The notes under the pieces are model-generated. The model searched no databases, was not told the DNA's origin, and was given only the letters and a program-made list of their open reading frames with translations. The translations under genes were made by a program, and so were the position numbers. Below, one piece after another: positions 1-8,992 of a stretch of DNA of 51,479 bases (positions within the stretch are counted from its first letter, which is position 1; every line of letters starts with the position of its first letter). Location: the NCBI GenBank assembly GCA_012862575.1, contig BLSF01000121.1, forward strand, positions 1 through 51,479, given 5' to 3'. Origin of the DNA: Parietichytrium sp. I65-24A (taxonomy: Eukaryota > Sar > Bigyra > Thraustochytrida > Thraustochytriidae).

Positions 1-1
1 G

Positions 2-100
2 AAATGGAGTGAACGTGAAGGTTTGATAAGACTCTCAACTGCTGGACCAAAGCAATCAGTTTGGAGCTCAATTGCTCAGCACATGCTTGACTTACTTTAA
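2..100 (+). CDS. 3' end of an unrecognised gene (copy 1, partial)
   Basis: This is an open frame entering from the left edge and ending at TAA 98-100, about 32 codons. I do not recognise the protein; its tail reads ...SSIAQHMLDLL. The same frame recurs at 1503-1601 in the second copy of the block. The copies differ at three positions inside it, and all three are silent third-codon changes (Lys AAA/AAG, Lys AAG/AAA, Leu CTT/CTC). In the opposite-strand frame at least one of these is a replacement. This pattern supports real coding in the plus frame, although the stretch is short. The stop overlaps the end of a possible minus-strand gene (stop at 92) by 9 bases. Confidence 0.4.
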   Translation, partial: KWSEREGLIRLSTAGPKQSVWSSIAQHMLDLL

Positions 101-484
101 GACTTGAAGCGTTTCATTTCCGTAGAGCGCCACGGCGATTTTCGTTGCTCCGTCGTTCCCAAACTTCATAAAACCCAGACTGTGCATGAAAGGAAGAGCA
201 TCATCAGAATCAAAAAACCAGCTGCGTTGGTTTTTTTACTCTGCAATATCAATTACTCACGACACAGCCACTTCTCGGTCTAAAACCTTCAGTCCCTCGC
301 CCAGCGAGTCCGCATCCCAAACCTTCTGCTTGACGCCACAAACGGTCTTGTTCCAGGACATGTTTCCTCCGTCGTGACAGCCTTCTCTCGCGCGATACTC
401 GAGTACCGTGATCTCCTCCGTGCAAACTGCGAACTGCGAACTGTGAACTGTGAACTGCCCTTCTCCAACTTCTTCTCCTGTCAC
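92..484 (-). CDS. possible two-exon gene, unrecognised (copy 1)
   Basis: A minus-strand frame from about 484 (ATG) to 261 runs into a donor GTGAGT at 260-255. An acceptor CACAG lies at 184-180, and the frame reopens at 179 and stops at 92-94 (TAA). The spliced product would be about 100 residues ending ...ALYGNETLQVLK. The 81-nt intron size fits the other introns of this window. Exon 2 (92-179) differs from copy 2 only in the stretch overlapping the plus-strand gene. Exon 1 differs at several bases, mostly replacements (WDAD against WKAD; NMSW against KMYR), and its start region has short GAACTGC/GAACTGT repeats. I do not recognise a family. A fast-evolving gene or a chance frame are both possible. 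Confidence 0.25.
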
Positions 485-1500
485 TTGTCACTCACACTCG
501 TCACATTTGTCACATTTGTCACATTCATTGCAGTGATTCATTGAACAATTTTTCTGCCTCGTTCAACGCTACTCTGTGACTGACTGACTCTACGAGCTAT
601 CTTGATCATCTCGATGTAAGTTTGTCTACAATGTCTATAATGCCTACTGAGACTCAAGTAACTCAAGTACTCAGTACCTCCTCTTCCCCGGCATGCTTTT
701 GGTTGTGTGGGCAATTAGAGGAACGGGTAGATGGTGACTAGTCCCAACGCGTGCAGTTTTTGACTGATGGGTGATCGAGGGTGTGCGAGCACTAAGGTTC
801 TACTATAGAAGCACTATAAATTGTATTATGCGATTCGTACGATTACCAGTGAGTAGTTGTGGGTACCGGTAGCAGGAGGTACGGTACCGGTATAGTGTTT
901 CGATAAGCCTATCTAGTCGAAGCTTAAAAATAGCTAATTCGACTTTGGTCGAATGGAGGAGTAGGAGTAGATACCCGTAGCCAACCGGGAGCAGTATCAA
1001 AGACCTGCAATTTGCAGGACTTATTTCTGACAAATTATTCTTCTTCCAGATTTGTCCCCGAAAACAGACTTGCCTTTTCCTTCTCAAGTTGTAGGTAGGT
1101 AGAGGTACCGGTACTGGTAGAGAAGACTTGCGAAATGCTTAGTCCGATTTCGTTGTGTTGATTGTGCGATTCTGTTTGTAAACAATGCGACCTCAGGCGA
1201 GTCTTGACATCTCTTCTTTCTTTCTCTCTCTCCCTCTCTCTGCTTCTTTATTTAAAATAAACATGCAGATCAGAACAACATTCACTGCCAATGAACATGC
1301 TCGCGAGTCACAGTCGACGGAGAGTCGCGTCAAATGATCCGAACCGTCTTTTCCTCCAAACTTAAAAAAGCTTCACCAAATGGCATCAATGGGAAGCGCT
1401 TTCTCCTGGTCTTCCATGCACTTGGTCGTATGCTCCCAAGCGATGCGTTTTGTGTCCCTATCTTCAACCGGAATTCGGAATTCGGTATTCATGTGCCCAT

Positions 1501-1501
1501 N
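1501..1501. other. single N: assembly join
   Basis: One undetermined base sits exactly at the boundary between two near-identical 1.5 kb blocks. This is what a scaffold join between overlapping but unmerged contigs looks like. Confidence 0.8.
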
Positions 1502-3030
1502 GAAGTGGAGTGAACGTGAAGGTTTGATAAGACTCTCAACTGCTGGACCAAAACAATCAGTTTGGAGCTCAATTGCTCAGCACATGCTTGACTTACTCTA
1601 AGACTTGAAGCGTTTCATTTCCGTAGAGCGCCACGGCGATTTTCGTTGCTCCGTCGTTCCCAAACTTCATAAAACCCAGACTGTGCATGAAAGGAAGAGC
1701 ATCATCAGAATCAGAAAACCAGCTGCGTTGGTCTTTTTACTCTGCAATATCAATTACTCACGACACAGCCACTTCTCGGTCTAAAACCTTCAGTCCCTCG
1801 CCCAGCGAGTCCGCTTTCCAAACCTTCTGCTTGACGCCACAAACGGTCTTGTTCCGGTACATCTTTCCTCCGTCGTGACAGCCTTCTCTCGCGCGATACT
1901 CGAGTACCGTGATCTCCTCCGTGCGAACTGCGAACTGTGAACTGCCCTTCTCCAACTTCTTCTTCTGTCACCTGTCACTCACACTCGTCACATTTGTCAC
2001 ATTTGTCACTTTCGTCACAATCATTGAACAATTTTTCTGCCTCGTTCAGCGCTACTCTGTGACTGACTGACTCTACGAGCTATCTTGATCATCTCGATGT
2101 AAGTTTGTCCACAATGTCTATAATGCGTACTGAGACTCAAGTAACTCAAGTACTCAGTACCTCCTCTTCCCCGGCATGCTTTTATGCTTTTGGCTGTGTG
2201 AGCAATTAGAGGAACGGGTAGATGGTTACTAGTCCCAACGCGTGCAGTTTTTGACTAATGGGTGATCGAGGGTGTGCGAGCACTAAGGTTCTAATAGAGA
2301 AGCACTATAAATTGTATTATGGGATTCGTACGATTACCAGGGAGTAGTTGTGGCTACCGGTAGCAGGAGGTACGGTACCGGTATAGTGTTTCGCTAGCGG
2401 AATTGGTATATAAGCCTGTCAACTACAATGGCTCGAAGCTTGAAATAGCTAATTCGACTAAGGTCGAATGGAGGAGTAGGAGTAGATACCCGTGGCCATC
2501 CGGAAGCAGTATCAAAGACCTGCAATTTGCAGGACTTATTTCTGACAAATTCTTCTTCTTCCAGATTTGTCCCCGAAAACAGACTTGCCTTTTCCTTCAA
2601 GTTGTAGGTAGAGGTACCGGTACTGGTAGAGAAGACTTGCGAAATGCTTAGTCCGATTTCGTTGTGTTGATTGTGCGACTCTGTTTGTAAAACAATGCGA
2701 CCTCAGGCGAGTCTTGACATCTCTTTCTTTCTTTCTTTCTCTCTCCCTTCTCTCCCTCTCTCTGCTTCTCTTTTTAAAATAAACATGCAGATCAGAACAA
2801 CATTCACTGCCAATGAACATGCTCGCAAGTGTCACAGTCGACGGAGAGTCGCGTCAAATGATCCGAACCGTCTTTTCCTCCAAACTTAAAAAAGCTTCAC
2901 CAAATTACGTCAATGGGAAGCGCTTTCTCCTGGGGTCTTCCATGCACTTGGTCGTATGCTCCAAGCGATGCGTTTTGTGTCCCTATCTTCAGTCGGAATA
3001 AAATTCGGAATTCGGTATTCATGAGCCCAT
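1502..3030. repeat. duplicated block, copy 2
   Basis: This is the second copy of 1-1500. It continues without a break into unique sequence after 3030, so it is the copy physically linked to the downstream SGNH hydrolase gene. It has the same content as copy 1. The pyrimidine tract here is CTTT-rich, at about 2722-2770. GGTACCGGT motifs lie at 2374 and 2613. Confidence 0.85.
1503..1601 (+). CDS. 3' end of an unrecognised gene (copy 2, partial)
   Basis: This is the homologue of the frame at 2-100, beginning right after the N and ending at TAA 1599-1601. All three differences from copy 1 are silent. The frame also stays open across the N into copy 1 (back to 1380), but that junction is probably artificial and should not be read as one protein. 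Confidence 0.4.
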   Translation, partial: KWSEREGLIRLSTAGPKQSVWSSIAQHMLDLL

Positions 3031-3159
3031 ACAAAAACGTAGCTCGAGTGCTCCCACGGGCAATACTGACTGCAAGTACATACTCTACACGAACGAGTAT
3101 GCGCTGGTGTGTACTCGCGCCCGCGGACTGTTCCCGGAATCTTCGTAGTTCGCGTACGG

Positions 3160-3245
3160 TGCTTTGCATTGTATTGCTTTGCTTTGCTTTAGTTTGCTTT
3201 TTGCTTTGCTTTCGTTTGCTTTGTTTTGTTTTGCTTTGTTTTCTT
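3160..3245. repeat. (TTTGC)n-like pentanucleotide repeat
   Basis: An imperfect run of GCTTT/GTTTT units lies about 200 bp upstream of the SGNH hydrolase start. It is followed at 3322-3385 by a degenerate TGTGGTCCTG/TGTAATTC repeat that probably lies in the 5' untranslated region. No gene is seen in 3031-3439. Confidence 0.8.
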
Positions 3246-3439
3246 CCGCCGTGAGTCGTGACACTTGGCTGATAGTGCGAGAGTGTGGTATACGCGAGGA
3301 CACTACGGCGGTCGCCGGCCGCTGGTCCTGTGGTCCTGTAATTCTGTAATTCCGTGATCCCTGTGATCCTGTGGTCCTGTGGTCATTGGTGGTGTTGAAT
3401 GTCCGAGCGGGAAGCCTGTCGGCGGAAGGTTTGGCGGAC

Positions 3440-5188
3440 ATGAAAAAGGTGGCGTCCAGCGCCGCGAGAGTGCTCATTTTCTTCGCGGTGACAGCGCTCA
3501 CACTGCTGCTTCTGAGCCCGGAAACCCGCGAACGCGTGGCAGCGACGCGAGGGATTGCGCTCTTGGGAGATGATCCGGGCGAAGGGGACGTGTTGTTTGC
3601 TGCGCTGGTGTCGAGCGAGGAGTCGGAGGTAGCGGGCGTTCAAGATTTGGACGAGAATGCCGAGCCTTCGGAAGACATGGACGTTGGCGAACATGAAGAT
3701 GAAGTCAAGGACGAGCAGAGTGGCGAAGATGAAAGTGCTAGCGAAGGCGGAGTTTACGGTGATGGCGATGTTGACGCTGATGATGACGTCCAAGTTGACG
3801 ATGGCGAGAGGGTCTCAGGTGCCGAGCTTCTGAAAACGAAAGTGGTCTGGTACGCCGAAAATCGAATGGCCAACTCGCTGAGCTCCAAACTGCATTTACG
3901 GCTCAAAGATGGAAGTCAAAGTGTCGTGATCGTCTGCAACGGGGGCTCCGTTACTGCTGGTGGTGGCGGTGTAAAACAGATGGATCGCTACGATCACCAG
4001 CTAGCTGACTGGCTTGGCGAATACAGCGAGCTGGCTTCTGTGGATATGATAAACTCTGGTCACGGAACGCGAAACTCGTTCCACGGAGCTTTGATGATGG
4101 ACTCCTTCATCCCTGACGACACTGACCTGTTGATCTGGGAGTTCTCACTCAACGACAGGAGCATTCGGCGGACCGCGTGCTGCAGAGATGAAGATATCCT
4201 CTTCTCCTTTGGTCAATGGCTTAGAAGAGTGAATGCCCTTCCAAAGACGCCCGTTGTGCTTCTCGCGTTCTTGTGGTCTGCGCCACTCTTGGATACGGAC
4301 ACTTACATTCTCCAAGACTCTCTAGAGGCGGTACAAGCCATCACGAGACAGTACCCGTTTGTTTTGGGACATGTCAATGTGGCAGCCGCACTTGAAGAGC
4401 AAGGATCGTATGAGGTTGTTCGCGAAGGTTTCGTAGCGGACAGGCATCATCCCAATGCTAGGGGTCACAAGATTATAGCCGAATTGTTGGCTGACTTGCT
4501 GCAACAGAGCTGGAAAGCTAATGACGTTGGCCTCGAACGCGATGACCAACCAAAACACCGCGCCATTCAGCCTGTTCCCTGGCCGTGTGAGTCATGTGGC
4601 GCCGATCTAAAGGAATTTTTTACAAGCAGCACGCCGTTGTTCACCGAAAGCTGGTTACTTGACGAACCCAAACCTGGCAAGAGTAGGCTTCGCGCAGTTT
4701 CGGTGCGGGCTTCCTCGCCTGGGTTCTTGCCCTTGGTTCACAACCTAACTCATTCCAACCTCAGTGTGAAGAAGTACGGAAAGCATGTTCCTGGCCGCGC
4801 TGACCGCCAATTTGCCATTTCGCTCCCTTGTTGCAACAACAAATCTTACGTCGTAATTGAGCGCAACGGCGATTCAGAGAAGCGTGCCTCGCGTCCAGAA
4901 TTTGTGACTTGGTTTGCAGACTCGGCGAGCCACGTGTCTATCCATCTAGTTGGCAAAAACAGAGAGCTTCTGCCTCGGGCCATTGACACCTACGATGCCG
5001 CAAAGTGGAAGCATTCGTGTCTGTTAAAAACATTTCGGGGCTACTTTAGGTCTTGGGCCCGAATTCCACCTCAAGCAGCATTTAGAGGAATTGCCCTCTG
5101 CGATTCGCATTGCGACGCTGGTGATGAACAATCTTCAAACGGGCTCCACTGGGTGTCCTTTTTGAACTCGATGTCAATTGATTCTTAA
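3440..5188 (+). CDS. membrane-anchored SGNH hydrolase-like protein
   Basis: This is a 582-residue protein of the SGNH/GDSL hydrolase superfamily, probably an esterase or acetyl-esterase acting on glycans in the secretory pathway. The first ATG of the frame is 3440; the open frame upstream begins with GTG. Residues about 10-27 are a hydrophobic signal anchor (RVLIFFAVTALTLLLLS). A stalk rich in Asp and Glu follows at about 65-130. The catalytic blocks are visible: GGSVTAGGG with the nucleophile Ser170 (block I, GGS rather than GDS), WEFSLND with Asn238 (block III) and DRHHP with Asp334 and His337 (block V). The C-terminal 200 residues hold Cys pairs (CESC, CC) and no recognised domain. Substrate is unknown. 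It is a type II membrane topology by inference. The CDS has no intron. Confidence 0.75.
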   Translation: MKKVASSAARVLIFFAVTALTLLLLSPETRERVAATRGIALLGDDPGEGDVLFAALVSSEESEVAGVQDLDENAEPSEDMDVGEHEDEVKDEQSGEDESASEGGVYGDGDVDADDDVQVDDGERVSGAELLKTKVVWYAENRMANSLSSKLHLRLKDGSQSVVIVCNGGSVTAGGGGVKQMDRYDHQLADWLGEYSELASVDMINSGHGTRNSFHGALMMDSFIPDDTDLLIWEFSLNDRSIRRTACCRDEDILFSFGQWLRRVNALPKTPVVLLAFLWSAPLLDTDTYILQDSLEAVQAITRQYPFVLGHVNVAAALEEQGSYEVVREGFVADRHHPNARGHKIIAELLADLLQQSWKANDVGLERDDQPKHRAIQPVPWPCESCGADLKEFFTSSTPLFTESWLLDEPKPGKSRLRAVSVRASSPGFLPLVHNLTHSNLSVKKYGKHVPGRADRQFAISLPCCNNKSYVVIERNGDSEKRASRPEFVTWFADSASHVSIHLVGKNRELLPRAIDTYDAAKWKHSCLLKTFRGYFRSWARIPPQAAFRGIALCDSHCDAGDEQSSNGLHWVSFLNSMSIDS

Positions 5189-5427
5189 AATTTTACATTT
5201 GTGTCCTCATAAATTTGAAACCCATTTCAATGTCCAACCTATCCAGCTCGTCGATCAAAAGCATCCAATTCCCCCGTCCCCTCCCGCAAGTGGCGATTAG
5301 ATTCCACAGTGTGATAGGACTATGCTCTACACGAAGAGTAAAAAACGTGTTTGCTCACACGCGCAAAGCGAGGCCACGGGATATCGAACTTTGTAAACTC
5401 TTCTTCACGACTCCTTGCTCGCGTCAC

Positions 5428-6074
5428 TCAGCTTGCCAAGCTCTTCGCGCCCGCGCCCGCCCCGGACGGACTATCTATGGAAGAGCCTTCCATGCCGGCC
5501 AGGCGCTCCAAGCTTTCGGCCACGCCCTCCATCTTGGCCTCGAGATTCTGAGCCCAGGCGTCCATTCCCACCACGTGCTCGAGCGCTGTGTTGAGCTGAT
5601 TATACGCGTGCAACCATCTGGCCGTCTGCTGCGAAAACTTGTCCGTCTCAGCCGCCAGCAGCCTCGTCTGCTCGTCCAGCTCCACCTGCTTCTCGTGCAC
5701 GAGAACGATCTCCTTATTCACCTTTGCAGTCAAGCTCTTGTTCACATTCTCCGCGCTGGCAAACACCTTCTTCTTCGCCGCGTCTGCCCCGTCCGAACGA
5801 CATGTACAGTCAACACCAACCCAGCACGCAAACAAGCATCAAGCCGTCAGATTCTCTCTCTCTTTTGCCCCCTCCGCTTCATCGCATGCTGCGCGGCCTC
5901 GCAAGCAAGCAAGCATAAGCACAAGCAAGCAAGCAACACCGAGAGCACCACTATTGTATCACGCCATACAAGCGATCCAAGCTATTCAAGCAAGCCCTGT
6001 AACTCACCTATCGCGTGCTGGCGCTCCCTCCTCAGCGCCTGCTGCTCCTGCAATATGTCTTGCAAGGATGACAT
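5428..6074 (-). CDS. BLOC1S1: BLOC-1 subunit 1 / GCN5L1, two exons
   Basis: Exon 1 is 6074-6008 and exon 2 is 5783-5428, with a 224-nt intron (donor GTGAGT at 6007, acceptor CAG at 5784). The spliced protein is 140 residues. It shows the GCN5L1 core: RRERQHAID, then AAKKKVFASAENVNKSL, then FSQQTARWLHAYNQLNTALE, then AWAQNLEAKM. The phase-1 junction makes the Asp of QHAID and joins the two halves of the conserved helix. BLOC1S1 is a coiled-coil subunit of BLOC-1 and BORC, complexes that act in endosome and lysosome trafficking and positioning; the animal protein is also linked to mitochondrial acetylation. The C-terminal tail is a short Ser/Gly/Ala-rich extension. CAAG-rich repeats sit inside the intron. 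The plus-strand frame over this region is a shadow. Confidence 0.88.
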
Positions 6075-6641
6075 GGTCGCCTCTCCGCGCACCTTCTTCG
6101 AGCGCACGTTGCGTATCAAAACTTGAATCCTCTTCGGCGCAAGTGCCAGATTTTAGTTGTTTAACAGTGAAAGTGAATACTGTTTATGATGAACAGAATC
6201 AACGAGTTGCTCTTGCAATCGATTGCAAAGTCAGATGCATTTCACAATTCAGACCCAAGATGACGAAAGAACAAGAAGATGTTGGAGCAGTGACTGGGAG
6301 TGTGGCAAGTTTTGACGATTGAGATCTTGGGCAAGAGGAGAGGCGCGTGAAGGACATTTGCTGGTGCATGGATGGATGCATGGATCAGCATGGATCATCA
6401 TGGATTGGATGGATGCGGAGAGAGAGAGAGGTTGGATATCGAAATTACTTTATTGATGGTGGGAAGGATGGGACAAAAGTCTGTTGGTCAAAATTGGGTT
6501 TCGTACGTACACAACAGTGCGGGTTGAGGGGCATTGTGGGTTGGCGACGTGGCTCTTGATGGAAGCCAAGGCAACGCGTCCCAGCGCTCAAAAACGTTTG
6601 TTCAGTTTCCGTGATATTGTTGCAATGGATCAGTCGGCAGG
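6075..6641. other. intergenic, GGATGGATGCAT repeats
   Basis: No gene is seen. An imperfect ATGGAT/ATGCAT repeat lies at 6363-6418, followed by a short GA run. TTTATT at 6449-6454 reads AATAAA on the minus strand and is a fair polyadenylation signal for the LRR gene, about 190 nt past its stop. Confidence 0.6.
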
Positions 6642-7910
6642 TCAGGTGGCCACCTCTCGCGAGGCGAATTTGATATCAATGGATTCGCACAGTTGAGAAA
6701 CTCGGGTGCAAAGCTCCGCTGTGGGAAGGAATGGCAGGAATGTGAGCCCCAAGGTCGTCAGAACGTTGTTCGTCGACAAGGAATTCAGTAGCTGCAGGCA
6801 ACCTTTAGCTGTGAAGATGTTGTTCCCAAGCTCGAGGGCACGCATGGTGGGGTGCTCAGCCAGGGCGGAGCTGAGAATCGACATGATGGAGTCGTCAATG
6901 CCACACTTCCACAGATCTAGCGATGTGAGATGTGACGAACCAACGAGGGAAGCTAAGCCAGCCATCCCATCTTTATGATAGATTGACCAGTTGCTGGCGA
7001 GTGACAACGTCTTCAAATTTGGATTCAGGTTCTTGAAGCTGTTGTTCAGCTCTGCAATTAACTCCCTATCTCTCCGCAGTCCGTACATCTCCCAGAAATG
7101 TTCTGCCCCGGCGTTCAGCTCCACCAAGGCAGTGTTCTCACTCAAACTAACTAAAATGTTGCGTAGACCCTCTGCATCGAAGGAGCAGTGATTCAGGTGC
7201 AAGCGTTTCAGACTGCGGTTCCTCGACAGGGCAGAGGCAATTCCTATCGAGGATGGCGGTTTAAGATCATTATTGCTCAACGCAAGATTCGTGAGCGACT
7301 TATTTGAGGAAAGCCCATCCGCAAGACTTAATGCACCCTCAGTTGTTATCCCGCTCTCGCCGAGATCAAGAGACAGCAAGGACTTGTTTTCCGCCAACAA
7401 TGCGCCAAATCGGGACGCCCCAAAGTTGCCCACATGGTTGCCGTGCAGATCCAAACGCGTCAAGCTCTCGTTCTGCAAGAGACAGTCTGCAAACTGAGCG
7501 CAGTCAGGCTCCTGAATACCATTGAAAGGCAGAGCCAAGACTTTGAGCCACGAGTTCTTGGCAATGATAGCCTTCAAACCGGACACGCAGAGCGGAATCA
7601 GGTCCATTCGATGCGGCGCGAACAGCTCAAACACTTCTCGGCTGCTTTCAAGGTCTCTCATGAGCTCGAGCCTGTATTTCTCGTCGGGGACCGGCAGCCT
7701 CGACAGGTCCAGCCTGAGAGGTGCTCCAGGCAGCGATCTGGCCATGTAACGCGCCTCATCTATCGATTTCACCTCGCGCCACTTGCTATTCTCTTGGCCC
7801 ACGAAATCCCACACAGTATCGAGCACATCCTCGCTCAGCCCCAACATCAAATTCCGCCGAGCTGGCACTGGAGCTTCCCCACCTCTGCGCCTCTTGCGAG
7901 ACATCTCCAT
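6642..7910 (-). CDS. leucine-rich-repeat protein, RNase-inhibitor type
   Basis: This is a 422-residue protein. The first ATG of the frame is at 7910 (a second is at 7904); the open frame upstream begins with TTG. It opens with a basic patch (SRKRRRGG) that may be a nuclear signal. It then has a helical segment around LSEDVLDTVWDFVG, which resembles the start of an F-box but is not complete enough to call. Repeats of about 28 residues follow from roughly residue 135 to 395, of the form NxSLTxLDLxxNxxGxxGAxxLAxxLxxN. These are RNase-inhibitor (NLRC3/RanGAP-like) LRRs, which form a curved protein-binding surface. No NACHT, kinase or membrane segment is present. The partner is unknown. The gene is divergent from importin-7/8 across a 1.08 kb spacer. 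Confidence 0.8.
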   Translation of the reverse strand: MEMSRKRRRGGEAPVPARRNLMLGLSEDVLDTVWDFVGQENSKWREVKSIDEARYMARSLPGAPLRLDLSRLPVPDEKYRLELMRDLESSREVFELFAPHRMDLIPLCVSGLKAIIAKNSWLKVLALPFNGIQEPDCAQFADCLLQNESLTRLDLHGNHVGNFGASRFGALLAENKSLLSLDLGESGITTEGALSLADGLSSNKSLTNLALSNNDLKPPSSIGIASALSRNRSLKRLHLNHCSFDAEGLRNILVSLSENTALVELNAGAEHFWEMYGLRRDRELIAELNNSFKNLNPNLKTLSLASNWSIYHKDGMAGLASLVGSSHLTSLDLWKCGIDDSIMSILSSALAEHPTMRALELGNNIFTAKGCLQLLNSLSTNNVLTTLGLTFLPFLPTAELCTRVSQLCESIDIKFASREVAT

Positions 7911-8300
7911 CTGAACTCCAATGTCCAACCCACATTCAAGCGCCCTGCTTCTTTTCTGCAGCTCCAATATCAACCAATATCAACCAATATCAACAATATC
8001 AACCAATCTCAACCTCCAACTTTTCCCTGTCCGACTTTCCTCAGCAGCTTTCAACAGGCAGCCCACAACGCAAAAGCCCACGAATGCTTCGATCTCGGAT
8101 CTTGTATCTCGTATCTCGGATCTCGGATCTCGTAGTTCAAACTGTCCAAACAGCAACTTTTGATGAGTCCACCTTCTCCAAAACCCTCAAGACCAAACAA
8201 AACAACACGCATCCAACTCAAAGTCAGAGAAATCAATAAGTAGTCAAAGTAGTCAAAGTAGTCAAATGTAGTCAAAGAGCTAGAGATAGCTAGAGAGCGT
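7911..8300. repeat. cluster of short tandem repeats
   Basis: Three unrelated microsatellites lie in the 5' flank of the LRR gene: CAATATCAAC units at about 7964-8010, GATCTCG/GTATCTCG units at 8091-8135, and AGTAGTCAA units at about 8240-8277. Open frames here (for example 8051-8395 minus) are made of these repeats and are not credible genes. Confidence 0.8.
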
Positions 8301-8340
8301 TTGAGTGTTTTGAGCTTCACGTTCTCGCGTCGAATTTGCT

Positions 8341-8857
8341 CGTCACATAGGCCTCCCAGTGACGAGAGCTGCGCCTGTGGCCTCAGACGTGACAAACGGG
8401 TCGTTCAGCGTCATATGGAGGTGCATGTGACGCGAGCCCTCTAAGGAGCCAGAGATAGCCAGAGTTGCCTCGCCTCGTCACATCGACGTCATCGTTACCA
8501 TAATAAAATACTTATCAGAAAGTATTATTGTACCACGTTACTATGTGGTCACAGTGACGCTCCGTGGGAACGTAGACGTCTGGTACGTAGCAAGCTCTGA
8601 TATTTCACGTCACAGAGACGGCTCTGTGACGTAAAAGAAGACGCTTGTCTTTGGTTGGCTGTGGAAACTGTGGAAAAGAACAGAATACACAGAGATAGAG
8701 AGAAGAGGGACCACGAAAGAGCACGGCGACCAAGTGAAATTTGGAAGTGGCGAGCGCGCAAAGCGACGGCACAAGAGCTGGAGTAGACAATTTGAAAAAT
8801 TAATTGCATATTCATAAAGACGCGGAGCAGGCCTTTCCATAGAGGCCAAGAACGTCA
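8341..8857. promoter_or_regulatory. cluster of ten TGACG (CRE/bZIP-type) cores
   Basis: CGTCA or TGACG occurs at 8341, 8360, 8409, 8428, 8476, 8487, 8555, 8608, 8627 and 8853. About one is expected by chance in 517 bp. The cluster lies between the divergent LRR and importin-7/8 genes, so it probably serves one or both promoters. TGACG is the core half-site of CREB/ATF and plant TGA bZIP factors. The factor in this organism is unknown. Confidence 0.55.
8607..8632. promoter_or_regulatory. perfect 11-bp inverted repeat, ACGTCACAGAG
   Basis: ACGTCACAGAG at 8607-8617 is followed by a 4-base spacer and its exact reverse complement at 8622-8632. Each arm contains a TGACGT core pointing outward. This could be a paired bZIP site or a transcribed hairpin. 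It is 361 bp upstream of the importin start. Confidence 0.65.
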
Positions 8858-8992
8858 CAGTTGGGTTGGTATTGGACGAGAGGCAGCTGTGACAAGGGTT
8901 GTCTTCTCGCTGGCAAGGCGAATTTAACAAGAAAAGGCTCTGATTAACGGGTTTTGAGGGATTGCTGCCATTGGGGTGGTCAAAGCGGCGAG

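Larger units (their letters stand above)
1..1500. repeat. duplicated block, copy 1 (ends at N 1501)
   Basis: Bases 1-1500 align end to end with 1502-3030, with scattered substitutions and small indels, roughly 4-5 percent by eye. Copy 1 stops exactly at the N at 1501, and copy 2 starts at the base homologous to base 1. Apart from the two possible gene ends near 100, the block holds GTCACATTT repeats near 500-525, two GGTACCGGT motifs (862, 883) plus one at 1104, a pyrimidine tract at about 1210-1245, and no convincing gene. An unmerged second haplotype is more likely than a true tandem repeat. Confidence 0.85.

Noticed and set aside
5215-6126. 303-residue plus-strand open frame
   Set aside because: It is antisense to the spliced BLOC1S1 gene and starts without homology. 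The minus-strand exons match a known family.
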